Below the pieces are notes generated by a model that worked only from the letters and a program-made list of their open reading frames with translations, had not been told where the DNA came from and did no database searches. A DNA stretch of 43,987 bases, taken from the NCBI GenBank assembly GCA_947447465.1, contig CANFKE010000036.1, positions 1-43,987 on the forward strand. Reading direction: 5' to 3'. Of this stretch, positions 15,157-24,875 are shown one piece after another (the stretch's first letter is position 1; each line of letters starts with the position of its first letter). The translations under genes and the position numbers were made by a program. The DNA comes from Chitinophagaceae bacterium. Its GTDB lineage: Bacteria > Bacteroidota > Bacteroidia > Chitinophagales > Chitinophagaceae.

Positions 15157-15855
15157 ATGAAAGAACAACTTACCAACCTAAAATCCAGAGACTGGACCGA
15201 AACACGCGCACATTCAAGCTGGCAGATATTTAAAATAATGGCCGAATTCGTACAGGGTTTTGAGACCCTTGCCAAGATAGGCCCCTGTGTATCCATATTC
15301 GGATCGGCGCGCACAAGTCCGGGCCATAAGTACTACGACCTTGCTGTAGAGATAGCCAAACGACTGGCCGAGAGTGGTTTCGGTATCATATCGGGTGGTG
15401 GCCCGGGAATAATGGAAGCAGCCAATAAGGGTGCAAATCTGGGTCATGGCCGTAGTGTGGGGCTGAATATAGCCTTGCCTTTTGAGCAGACGAGCAATCC
15501 CTTCATCGATCGTGATACGTCGATCAACTTCGATTATTTCTTTGTGCGCAAGGTCATGTTCACCAAATACTCCCAAGGCTTTATCATGATGCCGGGTGGC
15601 TGGGGCACAATGGATGAATTCTTTGAAGTGGCGACACTTATTCAAACGCGAAAATTCACTCAGACACCCATGATCTGTGTCGGCTCGGCCTATTGGGGTG
15701 GCTTATTCAAATGGATGAAAGAAGTAATGCAGGACCAGGAGTCCAACATCAGCCCGGGAGACCTGGATATGATCAAGGTATTCGATACAGCCGATGAGGT
15801 GGTAGCATACATTAGCGAGTTTTATACACATAATAAGCTACAGCCTAACTTCTAG
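15157..15855 (+). CDS. LOG-family protein (TIGR00730-type Rossmann fold)
   Basis: A 232-residue protein of the LOG/'lysine decarboxylase-like' family. SGGGPGIME (79-87) and PGGWGTMDEFFE (146-157) are the diagnostic nucleotide-monophosphate-binding and catalytic motifs. Characterised homologues are cytokinin riboside 5'-monophosphate phosphoribohydrolases that split N6-modified AMP into base and ribose phosphate; in bacteria many act more generally on AMP or related nucleotides (PpnN-like). The old name lysine decarboxylase is wrong for this motif. The gene starts immediately after the symporter stop codon, so the transporter and a nucleotide-salvage step could be linked, but the pairing may only be transcriptional. 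Confidence 0.9.
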   Translation: MKEQLTNLKSRDWTETRAHSSWQIFKIMAEFVQGFETLAKIGPCVSIFGSARTSPGHKYYDLAVEIAKRLAESGFGIISGGGPGIMEAANKGANLGHGRSVGLNIALPFEQTSNPFIDRDTSINFDYFFVRKVMFTKYSQGFIMMPGGWGTMDEFFEVATLIQTRKFTQTPMICVGSAYWGGLFKWMKEVMQDQESNISPGDLDMIKVFDTADEVVAYISEFYTHNKLQPNF

Positions 15856-15891
15856 TAATAGACCAGCATTATTTAAGCATAATGTTGAAAA

Positions 15892-15922
15892 TTGAATTAA
15901 TTGGAATATCCTGTTAATTTTG
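15892..15922 (+). promoter_or_regulatory. Promoter of gcvT
   Basis: TTG at 15892-15894 and TAATTTTG at 15915-15922 are 20 bases apart, a textbook Bacteroidota promoter. The leader would be about 25 bases. Confidence 0.68.
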
Positions 15923-15950
15923 CACCACTCACAATCATATACAAAAAGCA

Positions 15951-17036
15951 ATGAAGAATACTCCATTTACGGAAAAGCACTTGGCGCTGGGCGCTAAGAT
16001 GGCAGAATTTGCAGGCTACAATATGCCTATTTCTTATACCGGCATCAATGATGAGCACCATGCCGTGCGCAACAATGCGGGTATATTCGATGTCAGCCAC
16101 ATGGGAGAGTTCATCCTGAAGGGTGAGCACGCATTGGATCTTATTCAGCGCGTAACTACCAATGATGCCTCTAAGCTTACTGACGGAAAAGCGCAGTACT
16201 CTTGCTTGCCGAACAATGAAGGAGGTATAGTTGATGACCTGCTGGTATATTGTGTAGAAACGAACAAAGTATATATGTTGGTAGTGAATGCTTCTAACAT
16301 TGAAAAGGACTGGAACTGGATAAGCAGCCACAACACAAAGGGAGTGGAAATGCACAACATTTCAGATAAAACTGCATTATTGGCCGTTCAGGGTCCTAAT
16401 GCTGCGGCAATGATGCAGCAGCTTACTGAAATGGATCTGGTAAACCTTAAGTACTACACATTTGTAAAGGGAAAATTTGCCGGTATAGAGAATGTACTTA
16501 TCAGCGCAACCGGTTATACCGGCGCAGGAGGAGTAGAGATCTATTTCGATAACGAAGGCGACAATGCTGAAAAGGTTTGGAGCGAGATCTTCCGCGTAGG
16601 TACACCGCTGGGCCTTAAGCCAATTGGTTTGGCTGCCCGCGATACACTGCGTCTGGAGAAAGGTTTCTGCCTTTATGGTAATGACATCGACGATACTACC
16701 AGCCCGCTTGAAGCAGGATTGGGTTGGATCACAAAATTCACCAAAGACTTTACTGCCCGCCCTATACTTGAGGCATTGAAGGCAAGCGGATTGAAGAAGA
16801 AACTGGTAGGTCTTGAAATGGTAGATAAGGGTATCCCACGTCATGGTTATACTATCCAGAATGCAGAAGGCAAGGAAATAGGCGTGATCACGTCTGGCAC
16901 ACAGGCTCCTAGTCTGGGTAAGGCTATAGGTATGGCATATGTGGCTACCGAGCACACTGCAGAGGGAAGTGAGGTATTTGTGATGATCCGCGATAAGGGC
17001 GTAAAAGCGAAGGTTGTAAAAATACCATTCGCATAA
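15951..17036 (+). CDS. gcvT: Aminomethyltransferase (glycine cleavage system T protein)
   Basis: A 361-residue GcvT. The N-terminus [19 protein letters not shown], then YNMPISY, the DVSHMGEF segment, [19 protein letters not shown] and the [18 protein letters not shown] block (folate and aminomethyl-lipoate site) are all present, and length matches the bacterial norm. With GcvP, GcvH and Lpd it moves the methylene group of glycine to tetrahydrofolate and releases ammonia. The other gcv genes are not adjacent, which is common in Bacteroidota. It is preceded by a strong promoter and followed by a terminator, so it is a single-gene unit. Confidence 0.97.
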   Translation: MKNTPFTEKHLALGAKMAEFAGYNMPISYTGINDEHHAVRNNAGIFDVSHMGEFILKGEHALDLIQRVTTNDASKLTDGKAQYSCLPNNEGGIVDDLLVYCVETNKVYMLVVNASNIEKDWNWISSHNTKGVEMHNISDKTALLAVQGPNAAAMMQQLTEMDLVNLKYYTFVKGKFAGIENVLISATGYTGAGGVEIYFDNEGDNAEKVWSEIFRVGTPLGLKPIGLAARDTLRLEKGFCLYGNDIDDTTSPLEAGLGWITKFTKDFTARPILEALKASGLKKKLVGLEMVDKGIPRHGYTIQNAEGKEIGVITSGTQAPSLGKAIGMAYVATEHTAEGSEVFVMIRDKGVKAKVVKIPFA

Positions 17037-17061
17037 TTGATATTTAAAGAGCACTATTTTA

Positions 17062-17097
17062 CATAAGGCATCCCGTTGGGGTGCCTTATGGCATTTT
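17062..17097 (+). terminator. Terminator after gcvT
   Basis: CATAAGGCATCCC (17062-17074) pairs with GGGGTGCCTTATG (17078-17090) over 13 bp with one G-T pair; a short T-run (17094-17097) follows. I see no gene in 17098-17317. Confidence 0.75.
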
Positions 17098-17317
17098 AAG
17101 CGATGGAGCCAGACGATGGCTATGTAGGACATGAGATGGGGCCGCGCGCTACTGATATCCGCTGTATTTGTTTTGGCGCGATCAATAATTATCAAATGCC
17201 GATCACGACCAACACCGCTGCTGTGGCTGCGTTGGCCACATTAACAATCAGCATTTCTTTTTATCTAGGGAAAACACAGAACTTTTTTATTTCTTTGCAG
17301 TACAATAACAAACTCCA

Positions 17318-18028
17318 ATGCTCCCAAAATACAGACGTATTCTTTTAAAGCTCTCCGGCGAATCGCTGATGGGCACACGTAATTATGGTATCGACCCTCA
17401 AATGCTGGATCAGTACGCTAAAGAAATAAAAGAGATCACCAACATCGGTGTACAGGTAGCAGTAGTAATAGGTGGTGGTAACATCTACCGCGGTATGAAC
17501 GAGCACGAAACAGGTATAGAACGTGCTCAGGGCGACTACATGGGTATGCTGGCAACAGTTATCAATGGTATGGCCCTGCAGGCTGCGCTGGATAAGGTAG
17601 GTGTGAGCACCCGTCTGCAGAGCGCTATTAAGATGGAGCAGGTTGCGGAACCGTACATTCGCCGCAGGGCTATGCGCCACCTTGAAAAAGGTCGTGTAGT
17701 GATCTTTGGTGCTGGAACGGGTAATCCATATTTCACAACAGATACAGCAGGCTCACTGAGAGCGATAGAAATAAAGGCTGATGTTATTCTTAAGGGTACA
17801 CGTGTAGATGGTATCTACTCTGCAGATCCTGAAAAAGATCCGACCGCTACACGCTACGAAACACTTTCGTTCGCGGATGTGATCAGCCAGAATCTGAAAG
17901 TAATGGACATGACCGCATTCACGCTTTGTCAGGAAAACGAATTGCCGATCATTGTATTTGATATGAACCGTACCGGCAACCTGCTGAATGTAGTTACAGG
18001 TAAACACGTTGGTACATTAGTCAGCTAA
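17318..18028 (+). CDS. pyrH: UMP kinase
   Basis: A 236-residue bacterial UMP kinase of the amino-acid-kinase fold, phosphorylating UMP to UDP with ATP. Visible blocks: [10 protein letters not shown] at the N-terminus (phosphate-binding Lys and Gly), [48 protein letters not shown] (UMP site) and [12 protein letters not shown]. Length is exactly typical. In many bacteria pyrH sits next to frr or tsf, but here it stands alone, with a terminator after it. A TTTCTTTG element at 17290-17297, one base off consensus, may be its -7 region. Confidence 0.97.
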   Translation: MLPKYRRILLKLSGESLMGTRNYGIDPQMLDQYAKEIKEITNIGVQVAVVIGGGNIYRGMNEHETGIERAQGDYMGMLATVINGMALQAALDKVGVSTRLQSAIKMEQVAEPYIRRRAMRHLEKGRVVIFGAGTGNPYFTTDTAGSLRAIEIKADVILKGTRVDGIYSADPEKDPTATRYETLSFADVISQNLKVMDMTAFTLCQENELPIIVFDMNRTGNLLNVVTGKHVGTLVS

Positions 18029-18049
18029 TAGTACCGAACAACATATTGG

Positions 18050-18085
18050 AATGCACCGGCTGTATGGTCGGTGCATTTTTGTTTT
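18050..18085 (+). terminator. Terminator after pyrH
   Basis: AATGCACCG (18050-18058) pairs with CGGTGCATT (18069-18077), followed by TTTGTTTT. Confidence 0.8.
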
Positions 18086-18109
18086 ATGCATAGTAAAGAC
18101 CGACAGGGC

Positions 18110-18143
18110 ATAAAATAAAAAAGACCGGCCTTTGGCCGGTCTT
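18110..18143 (-). terminator. Terminator of the 18162 minus-strand gene
   Basis: AAGACCGGCC (18121-18130) pairs with GGCCGGTCTT (18134-18143), loop TTT. On the minus strand the hairpin is followed by a T-rich tract (complement of 18110-18120). Confidence 0.78.
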
Positions 18144-18161
18144 CAATGAAAAGTTGAAGTG

Positions 18162-18599
18162 TTACTTTTTAGCCGGAGCCTTTTTAGGATCAGCTTTAGG
18201 CATTATCGTTTCCAGCGACAACATAGTGTCTTCTGCCGGAGGATTACCCTTATAGTTTATCTCTGTGCTTTTTTTCATTTCTATACCATAGACAAGAACG
18301 GTCTTATCGGTAGGATATACGAACTTAATAAAGTAAGTGCCGGGAGCAACGTTATTCGTTTCGAATTTGCCCATTGCATCTGTGAAGCCGGATGCAACAA
18401 TGGTAGAATCTTGTTTATAAACGAAAGCTTTCACACCTTTTACCGGTTTGTTGCGGGCATCCTTTAGTGTCCCGAATATCATTGTTTTATCAGGATTGCC
18501 GGCTTTATGAGCTGAGCCTTTTTTAGTTGCAGATGCGGTTTGTCCAAATGAGGCGCTGAATACAAACAGACATACAGATAATGTAGCTATTAATTTCAT
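18162..18599 (-). CDS. Secreted protein with a carboxypeptidase-regulatory-like domain
   Basis: A 145-residue exported protein. A signal peptide (about 1-19, ending SFGQ) precedes a short Lys-rich linker and a beta-sandwich of the CarboxypepD_reg/CnaB type: MIFGTLKDARNKPVKGVKAF, then GFTDAMGKFETNNVAPGTYF, the usual pattern of a strand, a turn with DAxGKF and a PGTY strand. A Lys/Pro/Ala tail ends the protein. In Bacteroidota this domain often occurs at the N-terminus of TonB receptors; here it is a stand-alone periplasmic or surface protein of unknown role. Confidence 0.78.
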   Translation of the reverse strand: MKLIATLSVCLFVFSASFGQTASATKKGSAHKAGNPDKTMIFGTLKDARNKPVKGVKAFVYKQDSTIVASGFTDAMGKFETNNVAPGTYFIKFVYPTDKTVLVYGIEMKKSTEINYKGNPPAEDTMLSLETIMPKADPKKAPAKK

Positions 18600-18828
18600 A
18601 CTTATTGCTCTGGTTTTTTTATACGATTAAATGTAAGCATTATTCTAAAATTATAATAACATCCAAGGTATTCAAGGCAATTATCTTCATAAAAATAGGG
18701 CATTCCTGCTATTTTTTGTACTGATAGCCACGGTTTTACTGAAGGGGAAGCTAGTTTGCACCACCCTGCCAGCGCGCAGGAAAGTTATATTATAATAAGA
18801 ATAACATTTATTTCTCCTGCTGAATTTT

Positions 18829-18836
18829 TACTTTTG
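18829..18836 (+). promoter_or_regulatory. -7 element upstream of the flippase gene
   Basis: TACTTTTG, an exact match, lies 38 bases before the ATG at 18875. The remainder of 18600-18828 has no gene that I can support. Confidence 0.5.
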
Positions 18837-18874
18837 AACTGTTGCTCTCATCTTGCGGCATCTGACACACATAC

Positions 18875-20386
18875 ATGGCTTCACTCAAAAAACTTGCAGG
18901 ACAAACACTCTGGTATGGCGTAAGCAATATAGCCGCTAAGTTGTTGTTCCAATTACAGACACCGCTTGTTACCTATTTTTTGAACAGGCCGGCAGGTGTC
19001 ACTGATTATGGCAATTTCAGTGCATTGTATTCGGCAATTTCTTTTCTCAATATAATTTTTACTTATGGCATGGAGACCGCTTATTTCCGGTTTTCAGCGG
19101 CCGGTGAGGATCAGAAGAAATTGTTCCGCACTATATTTTCCTCACTTATCGTCAGCACAGGTCTACTCAGCATTTTGCTTATTGTTTTCCGTCAGCCGCT
19201 GGCTCGATTGTCGGACCTAGGCGATCATCCGGAGTATATAACCTGGTGTGTATTGATCCTTGCGTTCGATACGTTGGCAGCAATTCCATTCGCCAGATTG
19301 AGGCAGGAGGAAAGACCCCGTAAATATGCTGTTGTGCGGGTGGCCGGGATCGTAGCTAATATTACGGCCACAGTTATTTTTCTGGCGTTCAGTCCGCGTT
19401 TTGTAGCAGAACATCCTACCAATGCATATTCTGTTTGGTATAGCGGCAATAATAATGTTGGCTTTTTGGTCATGGCCAATCTGATACAATCTGTCGTTAC
19501 GTTCTTACTCTTGTTCAGAGAGTGGATAGACTTCCGTTTTACGCCGGATAAAGAGTTATTGAAAAAGGCCTTCACCTACAGTGCTCCGCTTATCATAGCC
19601 GGTCTGGGAGGTATGATCAATGAAACGATAGACCGCCAGATGCTGAAGCATATGTATGGCACCATTGCGCAGGGTACTACAGAGGTAGGTATATATTCGG
19701 CCAACTATAAGATAGCCATCTTCATTACCTTATTTATCACTGCATTCCGGATGTCTGCAGAGCCATTCTTTTTCAGTCAGGCAAAGGAGAAGAACGCGCC
19801 GCAGACCTATGCCAGAGTCATGAAGTGGTTCGTGATCATTTTGTGTTGTGCTTTTCTTTCCACGGCATTATATCTAGATGGTATCAAGTATTTTCTTGGT
19901 CCTATTTTCAGGAACGAACGATCGCTGGGGGTAGTACCGATACTATTGGCAGCAAATGTGTGCCTGGGTATTTATTATAACCTGTCTATCTGGTATAAGC
20001 TGACGGATAAGATGCGTATGGGTATGTATATAACTCTGGTCGGCGCTACGCTCACTATTATTTGCAATACATTGTTCATACCAGAGTATGGTATGTATGC
20101 TTGTGCCTGGACCACCTTCGCGGCATATTGCTCTATGATGGTCATTTCTTATTTTCTGGGTCAACGGTATTTCCCGGTACCGTACAATATGAAAAAACTG
20201 CTGTCTTACATAGGTGTGATGGTGGCGTTATTTTTCACTCAAAAGCTGGTAGGTCATTTTACAGACAACCTATTTGTTCGCTTGAGCTCAGCTACCGTTC
20301 TTATGCTTATGTTCCTGCGTTTGGTGGTTGCGGCAGAAAAAGAAGAGCTGAAGGGAATGCCTGTTATCGGTAAGTATCTGAAATAA
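18875..20386 (+). CDS. Polysaccharide flippase-like membrane protein (MOP superfamily)
   Basis: A 503-residue protein with about 14 hydrophobic segments, of the oligosaccharide flippase (Wzx/RfbX, PST) type. The N-terminus SLKKLAGQTLWYGVSNIAAK places an amphipathic start before the first helix, as usual in the family, and TDYGNFSALYSAISFLNI marks the second. Members move undecaprenyl-linked sugars across the inner membrane for O-antigen, capsule or exopolysaccharide. The mannose-1-phosphate guanylyltransferase gene converges on it from the other side, so both may serve envelope glycan production. No glycosyltransferases are adjacent. Confidence 0.88.
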   Translation: MASLKKLAGQTLWYGVSNIAAKLLFQLQTPLVTYFLNRPAGVTDYGNFSALYSAISFLNIIFTYGMETAYFRFSAAGEDQKKLFRTIFSSLIVSTGLLSILLIVFRQPLARLSDLGDHPEYITWCVLILAFDTLAAIPFARLRQEERPRKYAVVRVAGIVANITATVIFLAFSPRFVAEHPTNAYSVWYSGNNNVGFLVMANLIQSVVTFLLLFREWIDFRFTPDKELLKKAFTYSAPLIIAGLGGMINETIDRQMLKHMYGTIAQGTTEVGIYSANYKIAIFITLFITAFRMSAEPFFFSQAKEKNAPQTYARVMKWFVIILCCAFLSTALYLDGIKYFLGPIFRNERSLGVVPILLAANVCLGIYYNLSIWYKLTDKMRMGMYITLVGATLTIICNTLFIPEYGMYACAWTTFAAYCSMMVISYFLGQRYFPVPYNMKKLLSYIGVMVALFFTQKLVGHFTDNLFVRLSSATVLMLMFLRLVVAAEKEELKGMPVIGKYLK

Positions 20387-20422
20387 TGAAAGAAAGAGGA
20401 TCATTTCGGAATATAAACATAT

Positions 20423-20454
20423 AAAGAAAGGGTGCCATCTGGCACCCTTTCTTT
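20423..20454. terminator. Bidirectional terminator between flippase and guanylyltransferase genes
   Basis: AAAGAAAGGGTGCC (20423-20436) pairs with GGCACCCTTTCTTT (20441-20454), a 14-bp stem whose A-rich and T-rich arms give T-runs in both directions. It overlaps the last bases of the minus-strand gene. Confidence 0.85.
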
Positions 20455-21538
20455 ATAAAAACTTATCTCCTTTATTTCGTTTCACTTCAGCAACATATTC
20501 TTTTATCTGCTGTTCGCGGCTGCGTTCGCAGATAAGGAGTACATCGGGGGTGTCGATAACGATGAATTTCTCCAGGCCCTGTACTACCAACAGCTTTTCA
20601 TCAGGTATTTTGATCATACACTCACTGGCATCTATAACCATAACATTAGAGCCTAATACAGCATTGCCCAGATAGTCTTTCTGTGCATTGTCGTAGGCAG
20701 ATTCCCATGTGCCGAGATCGCACCAGCCAAAGTAAGAAGGAATAACATACACATTACGGGCCTTCTCCATTATACCATAGTCAATAGATATGTTCGGGCA
20801 GTGCGGGTAAAGTTTTACCATTGTTTCATATTCTGCCGGGGTATTGTATTGTTTGGCGGCCTGGCTGAATACTTCATGCATTTCAGGCAGGTGCTGAGCC
20901 AGTGCATGCATAATGGTCTGTACGTTCCATACGAAGATGCCGGAGTTCCAGAGGAAATCACCGCTTTTCAGAAATGTTTGTGCCAGTTCCAGAGTTGGCT
21001 TTTCGGTAAAGGTGCGCACACGGTGTGCCTTATCCAATTCTTCTTCAGTATCATATTGGATATAGCCATATCCGGTGTCGGGGCGGGTAGGTTTTATACC
21101 TAGAGTAAGCAGGCATTGGTGATGGGCCACAAAATCAAGGGCATCATGAGCCGTACGCTCGAAAGCGCGCTCGTCCATGATCAGATGATCGGCGGGAGAC
21201 ATGATGATATTGGCATTGGGGTTCAGCGCCATTATCTTATGTGCGAAATAAGCCGCGCATGGCGCAGTATTCTTTCTCGACGGCTCACTGATGATATTGG
21301 CGTCATCGACCTCTGGTATTTGAGCTTTCAGGGTACTGATATATTGTTCATTGGTGATGAAGTATATATTCTCCTTCGGGCAGATGTGTTTGAATCTGTT
21401 GTAGGTCCACTGTATCAGCGAGCGGCCGGTACCCAGCAGGTCAAGAAACTGTTTAGGCAGGTGCGTCCGACTTTCGGGCCAGAAGCGGCTGCCTATACCA
21501 CCCGCCATTATTGCCACATAATTATTCTGTATGCTCAT
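20453..21538 (-). CDS. manC: Mannose-1-phosphate guanylyltransferase
   Basis: A 361-residue GT-A-fold nucleotidyltransferase that makes GDP-mannose from mannose 1-phosphate and GTP. The signature GGIGSRFWP (13-21) with SR and PKQ (28-30) is diagnostic, followed by the ENIYFITNEQY strand, SPADHLI and KPTRPDTGYGYIQ, then FTEKP. It is the short form with only the transferase domain; it lacks the C-terminal phosphomannose isomerase half of bifunctional AlgA/ManC enzymes. GDP-mannose feeds glycan and GDP-fucose synthesis, consistent with the adjacent flippase. Confidence 0.93.
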   Translation of the reverse strand: MSIQNNYVAIMAGGIGSRFWPESRTHLPKQFLDLLGTGRSLIQWTYNRFKHICPKENIYFITNEQYISTLKAQIPEVDDANIISEPSRKNTAPCAAYFAHKIMALNPNANIIMSPADHLIMDERAFERTAHDALDFVAHHQCLLTLGIKPTRPDTGYGYIQYDTEEELDKAHRVRTFTEKPTLELAQTFLKSGDFLWNSGIFVWNVQTIMHALAQHLPEMHEVFSQAAKQYNTPAEYETMVKLYPHCPNISIDYGIMEKARNVYVIPSYFGWCDLGTWESAYDNAQKDYLGNAVLGSNVMVIDASECMIKIPDEKLLVVQGLEKFIVIDTPDVLLICERSREQQIKEYVAEVKRNKGDKFL

Positions 21539-21662
21539 AATATGATTTCACTGTTCCAAGCCAAAATTGGCTGCGTTGACATGCGTTAGTACAGACCCAT
21601 AGGGGTCGGGAAACGCAATTAAGTATAAAAATAGGATAATCGGCGGATTTATAGAGTATTCC

Positions 21663-21705
21663 TAAAATGAAAGAAGTGGTTCCGCCTATGCAAAACCACT
21701 TCTTT
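21663..21705 (-). terminator. Possible terminator of the Nfu gene
   Basis: AAAGAAGTGGTT (21670-21681) and AACCACTTCTTT (21694-21705) form a perfect 12-bp inverted repeat downstream of the minus-strand Nfu gene. The following T-tract on that strand is short (TTTT), so termination is probable but not certain. Confidence 0.6.
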
Positions 21706-21779
21706 ACTAAGATGTCCGATCGGTCAGGCATCGATAAAAGGTGCCAACTCTCGGGTCATTACTATCAACTTAAAAGTAC

Positions 21780-22376
21780 TTATTCCGCTTCCGCAACAAC
21801 TTCCTTTACTTCCGGTATCATGCGCTTCATCATGCCTTCTATACCCGATTTCAGGGTGATCATAGAAGACGGGCAACCGCTGCAAGACCCCTGCAACATC
21901 AGGGTAACAGTACCATTGTCAAATCCGCGGAAGCTGATAGCGCCACCGTCCATTTCAACGGCCGGTTTCACGTAATTTTCTAACAATTCCTTAATACGCA
22001 CCACTACATCGGTATCGTCAGCGCTAACGGTATTGTTCACCGCCTTAGCCACTATCAGCTCTTCATTGATCACCGCCTTACCTTCTTCAAGGTATTGCTT
22101 CAAAAATTCGCGGATAGAAGGGATCACCTCATCCCAGTTTGTTTCCGGGGTCTTGGTAAGGGTAACAAAATTGCTGGCTATGAATACACTTCTTATAAAA
22201 GGGAATGCAAATAATTCTTTAGCTATTGGTGATGGAGTGGCACTTGCTTCATCCGGAAAATCAATGCTCTTACCAGGGTACAAGAGTTTGTTAGCTACAA
22301 ACTTCATTGTTTCCGGGTTAGGCGTCATTTCGGTATAAATGCTCACTATAGTATTTCCTGTCTTCAACATGTTCAT
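21780..22376 (-). CDS. NifU-family iron-sulfur scaffold protein (Nfu)
   Basis: A 198-residue Nfu-type scaffold or carrier that delivers Fe-S clusters to target proteins. The N-terminal Nfu_N domain is seen in YTEMTPNPETMKFV and LYPGKSIDFPD, and the C-terminal NifU domain has GSCSGCPSS, with the CxxC cluster ligands at Cys165 and Cys168, preceded by VEMDGGAISF. The ATG at 22391 lies within a TATTTTTG promoter element (22389-22396), so it cannot be in the transcript; the start at 22376 (MNMLKTG), or the next ATG at 22370, is chosen. No isc or suf genes are adjacent. Confidence 0.92.
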   Translation of the reverse strand: MNMLKTGNTIVSIYTEMTPNPETMKFVANKLLYPGKSIDFPDEASATPSPIAKELFAFPFIRSVFIASNFVTLTKTPETNWDEVIPSIREFLKQYLEEGKAVINEELIVAKAVNNTVSADDTDVVVRIKELLENYVKPAVEMDGGAISFRGFDNGTVTLMLQGSCSGCPSSMITLKSGIEGMMKRMIPEVKEVVAEAE

Positions 22377-22388
22377 TGGTATTTGATG

Positions 22389-22396
22389 CAAAAATA
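22389..22396 (-). promoter_or_regulatory. -7 element of the Nfu gene
   Basis: The minus strand reads TATTTTTG, an exact match, 12 bases before the ATG at 22376. It decides the start by excluding the upstream in-frame ATG at 22391. Confidence 0.6.
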
Positions 22397-22560
22397 CTTA
22401 AATAACTTTTTGAGGGGTCATAAATTATGCAAATACCATTATTATGACACAATTCATACATGTTTGAGTCGCACGCAAGTTTCACCGCCATTATTTGACC
22501 ATTTACCGACAAGCCCTTTTAATTAGCCGAAATAAAGTGTAATATATCTGTAACCTGCTT

Positions 22561-22568
22561 TAGCTTTG
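22561..22568 (+). promoter_or_regulatory. -7 element of the TonB-dependent receptor gene
   Basis: TAGCTTTG, an exact match, 19 bases before the ATG at 22588. Confidence 0.55.
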
Positions 22569-22587
22569 CACCATAATTTTTTGCAAC

Positions 22588-24834
22588 ATGAAAAGAATAC
22601 TACCCGCTTTATATTTTATTCCCTTATTATTTATGTCTTTGGTCACTATGGCGCAAACCAAGATCAGTGGCCGAGTACTGGATAATAAAGATAAACCATT
22701 GAAAGGTGTAAGTGTGGCGTTGAACAATACGCTGGATGGCACTACCACCGACAGTGCAGGGTATTTTAGTTTTGAAACTACCGAAACGGGTAATCAGAGT
22801 CTGGTGGCCAGCGATGCTACCCATAGTACTATGGGTTTGCCATTGGTGCTTACCGGCGCAGAGGTGAAGGGGCTGGTACTGCGTATGAGGATAGCTGTTT
22901 TGGAGAATGTAACGATCACAGCAGGTTCTTTCTCATCAGGCTCAAGAGCTATAACGGTCATGAGCCCGCTGGATATTGTGACCACAGCAGGATCAAACGG
23001 AGATGTGGTAAAAGCCATGCAGATGATGCCGGGTACGCAGCAGAACAGCACAGACAACGGACTGTTCATACGCGGTGGAGATGCCTATGAGGCGGCAACC
23101 ATAGTTGATGGTATCGTCGTTCAGTCGGCATTTGCCAGTGGCCCTCCGGGAATGGCTACCCGCAGCCGCTTCAATGCGTTCCAGTATCAGGGTGTACAGT
23201 TCAGCAGTGGCGGTTACAGCGCTCGTTTTGGTCAGGCACTTTCGGGTGTGCTGGAGTTGAACAGTACAGACCTTGCGGATAAGAGCAATGTGAATTTGGG
23301 TATCAATATGGCGGGTCTGTATGCATCGGGCACTAAACGCTGGAAGAACAGCAGCCTGGATGTGGGCGGCAACTATAATAACCTTGCCCCGTTGTATGCA
23401 TTGGCATCTACCAACTTCAAATTCAAAAAAGTGCCACAAGGTGGCGGCGCATATGCCAGATATGCGTGGAAGCCGAACAAGAACGGCATGTTCAAAGCAA
23501 CGGTGACAACATCTTATAACGAGAGTGGTATCGCTATTCCTAATCCGGGCATGGGCAGCTCAGACCCATCGAGCTTTATGTATCGCTTGCCCGATACTGT
23601 AACCTATGTAACAAAGGACAAGTACATATTTGGCACTGCCACATACAAGCAGATGTATAAGAACAAATACACTTTGTATGCTGCAATGTCGGGTAGTTAC
23701 GATAGGAACGATAACTTATTTGAGGACTATCCGTTAAAGACTGACGAATACAGATATCAGGCTCGCTTAGAAGGTAAGGATTTCATCAACAGCCGCCTTA
23801 CCCTATTGGTGGGTACAGATGTACAGAACTACGGTATCATGAAAGATATGGGTGTAGGTTACAGACACGACTCCTTTGCCCGCAAACAAAGTTTCCATGA
23901 AACAGTAGCTTCGGCATTTGCTGAACTGGATTGGACGCCTATATACTGGCTGGCCATCCGTCCGGGTTTGAGGTATGAACACAGTGCCTTGTTGGGAACA
24001 GATAAAGTAGCACCCCGTTTTTCTGCTGCCATCCGCACCAGTACCAATAGCCAGATATCATTGGCAGGAGGTCTGTTCTATCAGAATGCCAACAATAACT
24101 ATTACTTGCTGGGCTTCAGACCCGATATGTCTTATGCCACCCATTATATAGCTAACTGGCAGATGAGCAAGAACGACCGTACCTTCAGAATAGAGGGATA
24201 CCACAAAGACTACCAGCATCTGGTACGAGAGCTGATCAACCCCGATTCATTTGTGGCCAACCGCTACCGCCAGATCAACCCGAATATACCGATCAACAAT
24301 GCCGGTTATGGTTATGCCAATGGTATAGAACTGTTCTGGAGAGATAAGAAGTCCATTAAGAACGCCGACTACTGGATATCTTATTCTTATATAGATACCA
24401 GAAGATTGTATGAGAATATGCCGGTAGAAGGAACGCCTACCTTTATAGCTGCCCATACCCTCAATGTGGTAGGCAAGTATTTCATTGATAAGATGCACAC
24501 CAACATCAGTGCTACTTACAGCTTTTCTAACGGATTCCCTTATTATAACCCGGCGGCAGGCCCTATAACTAAGGACAACTTCCTGACAGACAAGACACCT
24601 AGCTATAATAATGTAGCGCTTACGATAGCATATCTGCATTCATTTGGTAAGTGGTTCACCGTATTCTATGCTCAGGTAGATAATGTATTGAATACGCACA
24701 ATGTGAGCGGATACAGGTTTACCGGCGATAATGCAGGAGGATATACCAGATATCCGATAGTGCCTGCAATGTATCGCACGATATTTGTAGGGATGAATAT
24801 GTCGCTCACACAATTTTCTAAAGACGAATTATAA
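22588..24834 (+). CDS. TonB-dependent outer-membrane receptor
   Basis: A 748-residue receptor. After a signal peptide (about 1-22, ending VTMAQ) comes a CarboxypepD_reg-like domain (about 24-95, with ISGRVLDNKDKPLKGVSVAL and TTDSAGYFSF), then the plug (about 115-235, with MQMMPGTQQNSTDNGLFIRG and EAATIVDGI) and a beta-barrel rich in aromatic girdle residues to the C-terminus. Such receptors import siderophores, vitamins or glycans using TonB energy; at this length it is shorter than SusC-type glycan receptors, and no SusD partner follows. Instead a small secreted helical protein starts 41 bases downstream, probably in the same operon. The substrate is unknown. Confidence 0.92.
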   Translation: MKRILPALYFIPLLFMSLVTMAQTKISGRVLDNKDKPLKGVSVALNNTLDGTTTDSAGYFSFETTETGNQSLVASDATHSTMGLPLVLTGAEVKGLVLRMRIAVLENVTITAGSFSSGSRAITVMSPLDIVTTAGSNGDVVKAMQMMPGTQQNSTDNGLFIRGGDAYEAATIVDGIVVQSAFASGPPGMATRSRFNAFQYQGVQFSSGGYSARFGQALSGVLELNSTDLADKSNVNLGINMAGLYASGTKRWKNSSLDVGGNYNNLAPLYALASTNFKFKKVPQGGGAYARYAWKPNKNGMFKATVTTSYNESGIAIPNPGMGSSDPSSFMYRLPDTVTYVTKDKYIFGTATYKQMYKNKYTLYAAMSGSYDRNDNLFEDYPLKTDEYRYQARLEGKDFINSRLTLLVGTDVQNYGIMKDMGVGYRHDSFARKQSFHETVASAFAELDWTPIYWLAIRPGLRYEHSALLGTDKVAPRFSAAIRTSTNSQISLAGGLFYQNANNNYYLLGFRPDMSYATHYIANWQMSKNDRTFRIEGYHKDYQHLVRELINPDSFVANRYRQINPNIPINNAGYGYANGIELFWRDKKSIKNADYWISYSYIDTRRLYENMPVEGTPTFIAAHTLNVVGKYFIDKMHTNISATYSFSNGFPYYNPAAGPITKDNFLTDKTPSYNNVALTIAYLHSFGKWFTVFYAQVDNVLNTHNVSGYRFTGDNAGGYTRYPIVPAMYRTIFVGMNMSLTQFSKDEL

Positions 24835-24875
24835 TAATCTTAAAACACACATAAAACCACGATAAGATGATAACA

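Noticed and set aside
17103..17348. 81-codon frame before pyrH
   Set aside because: It overlaps the pyrH start out of frame and shows no domain or signal; probably chance.
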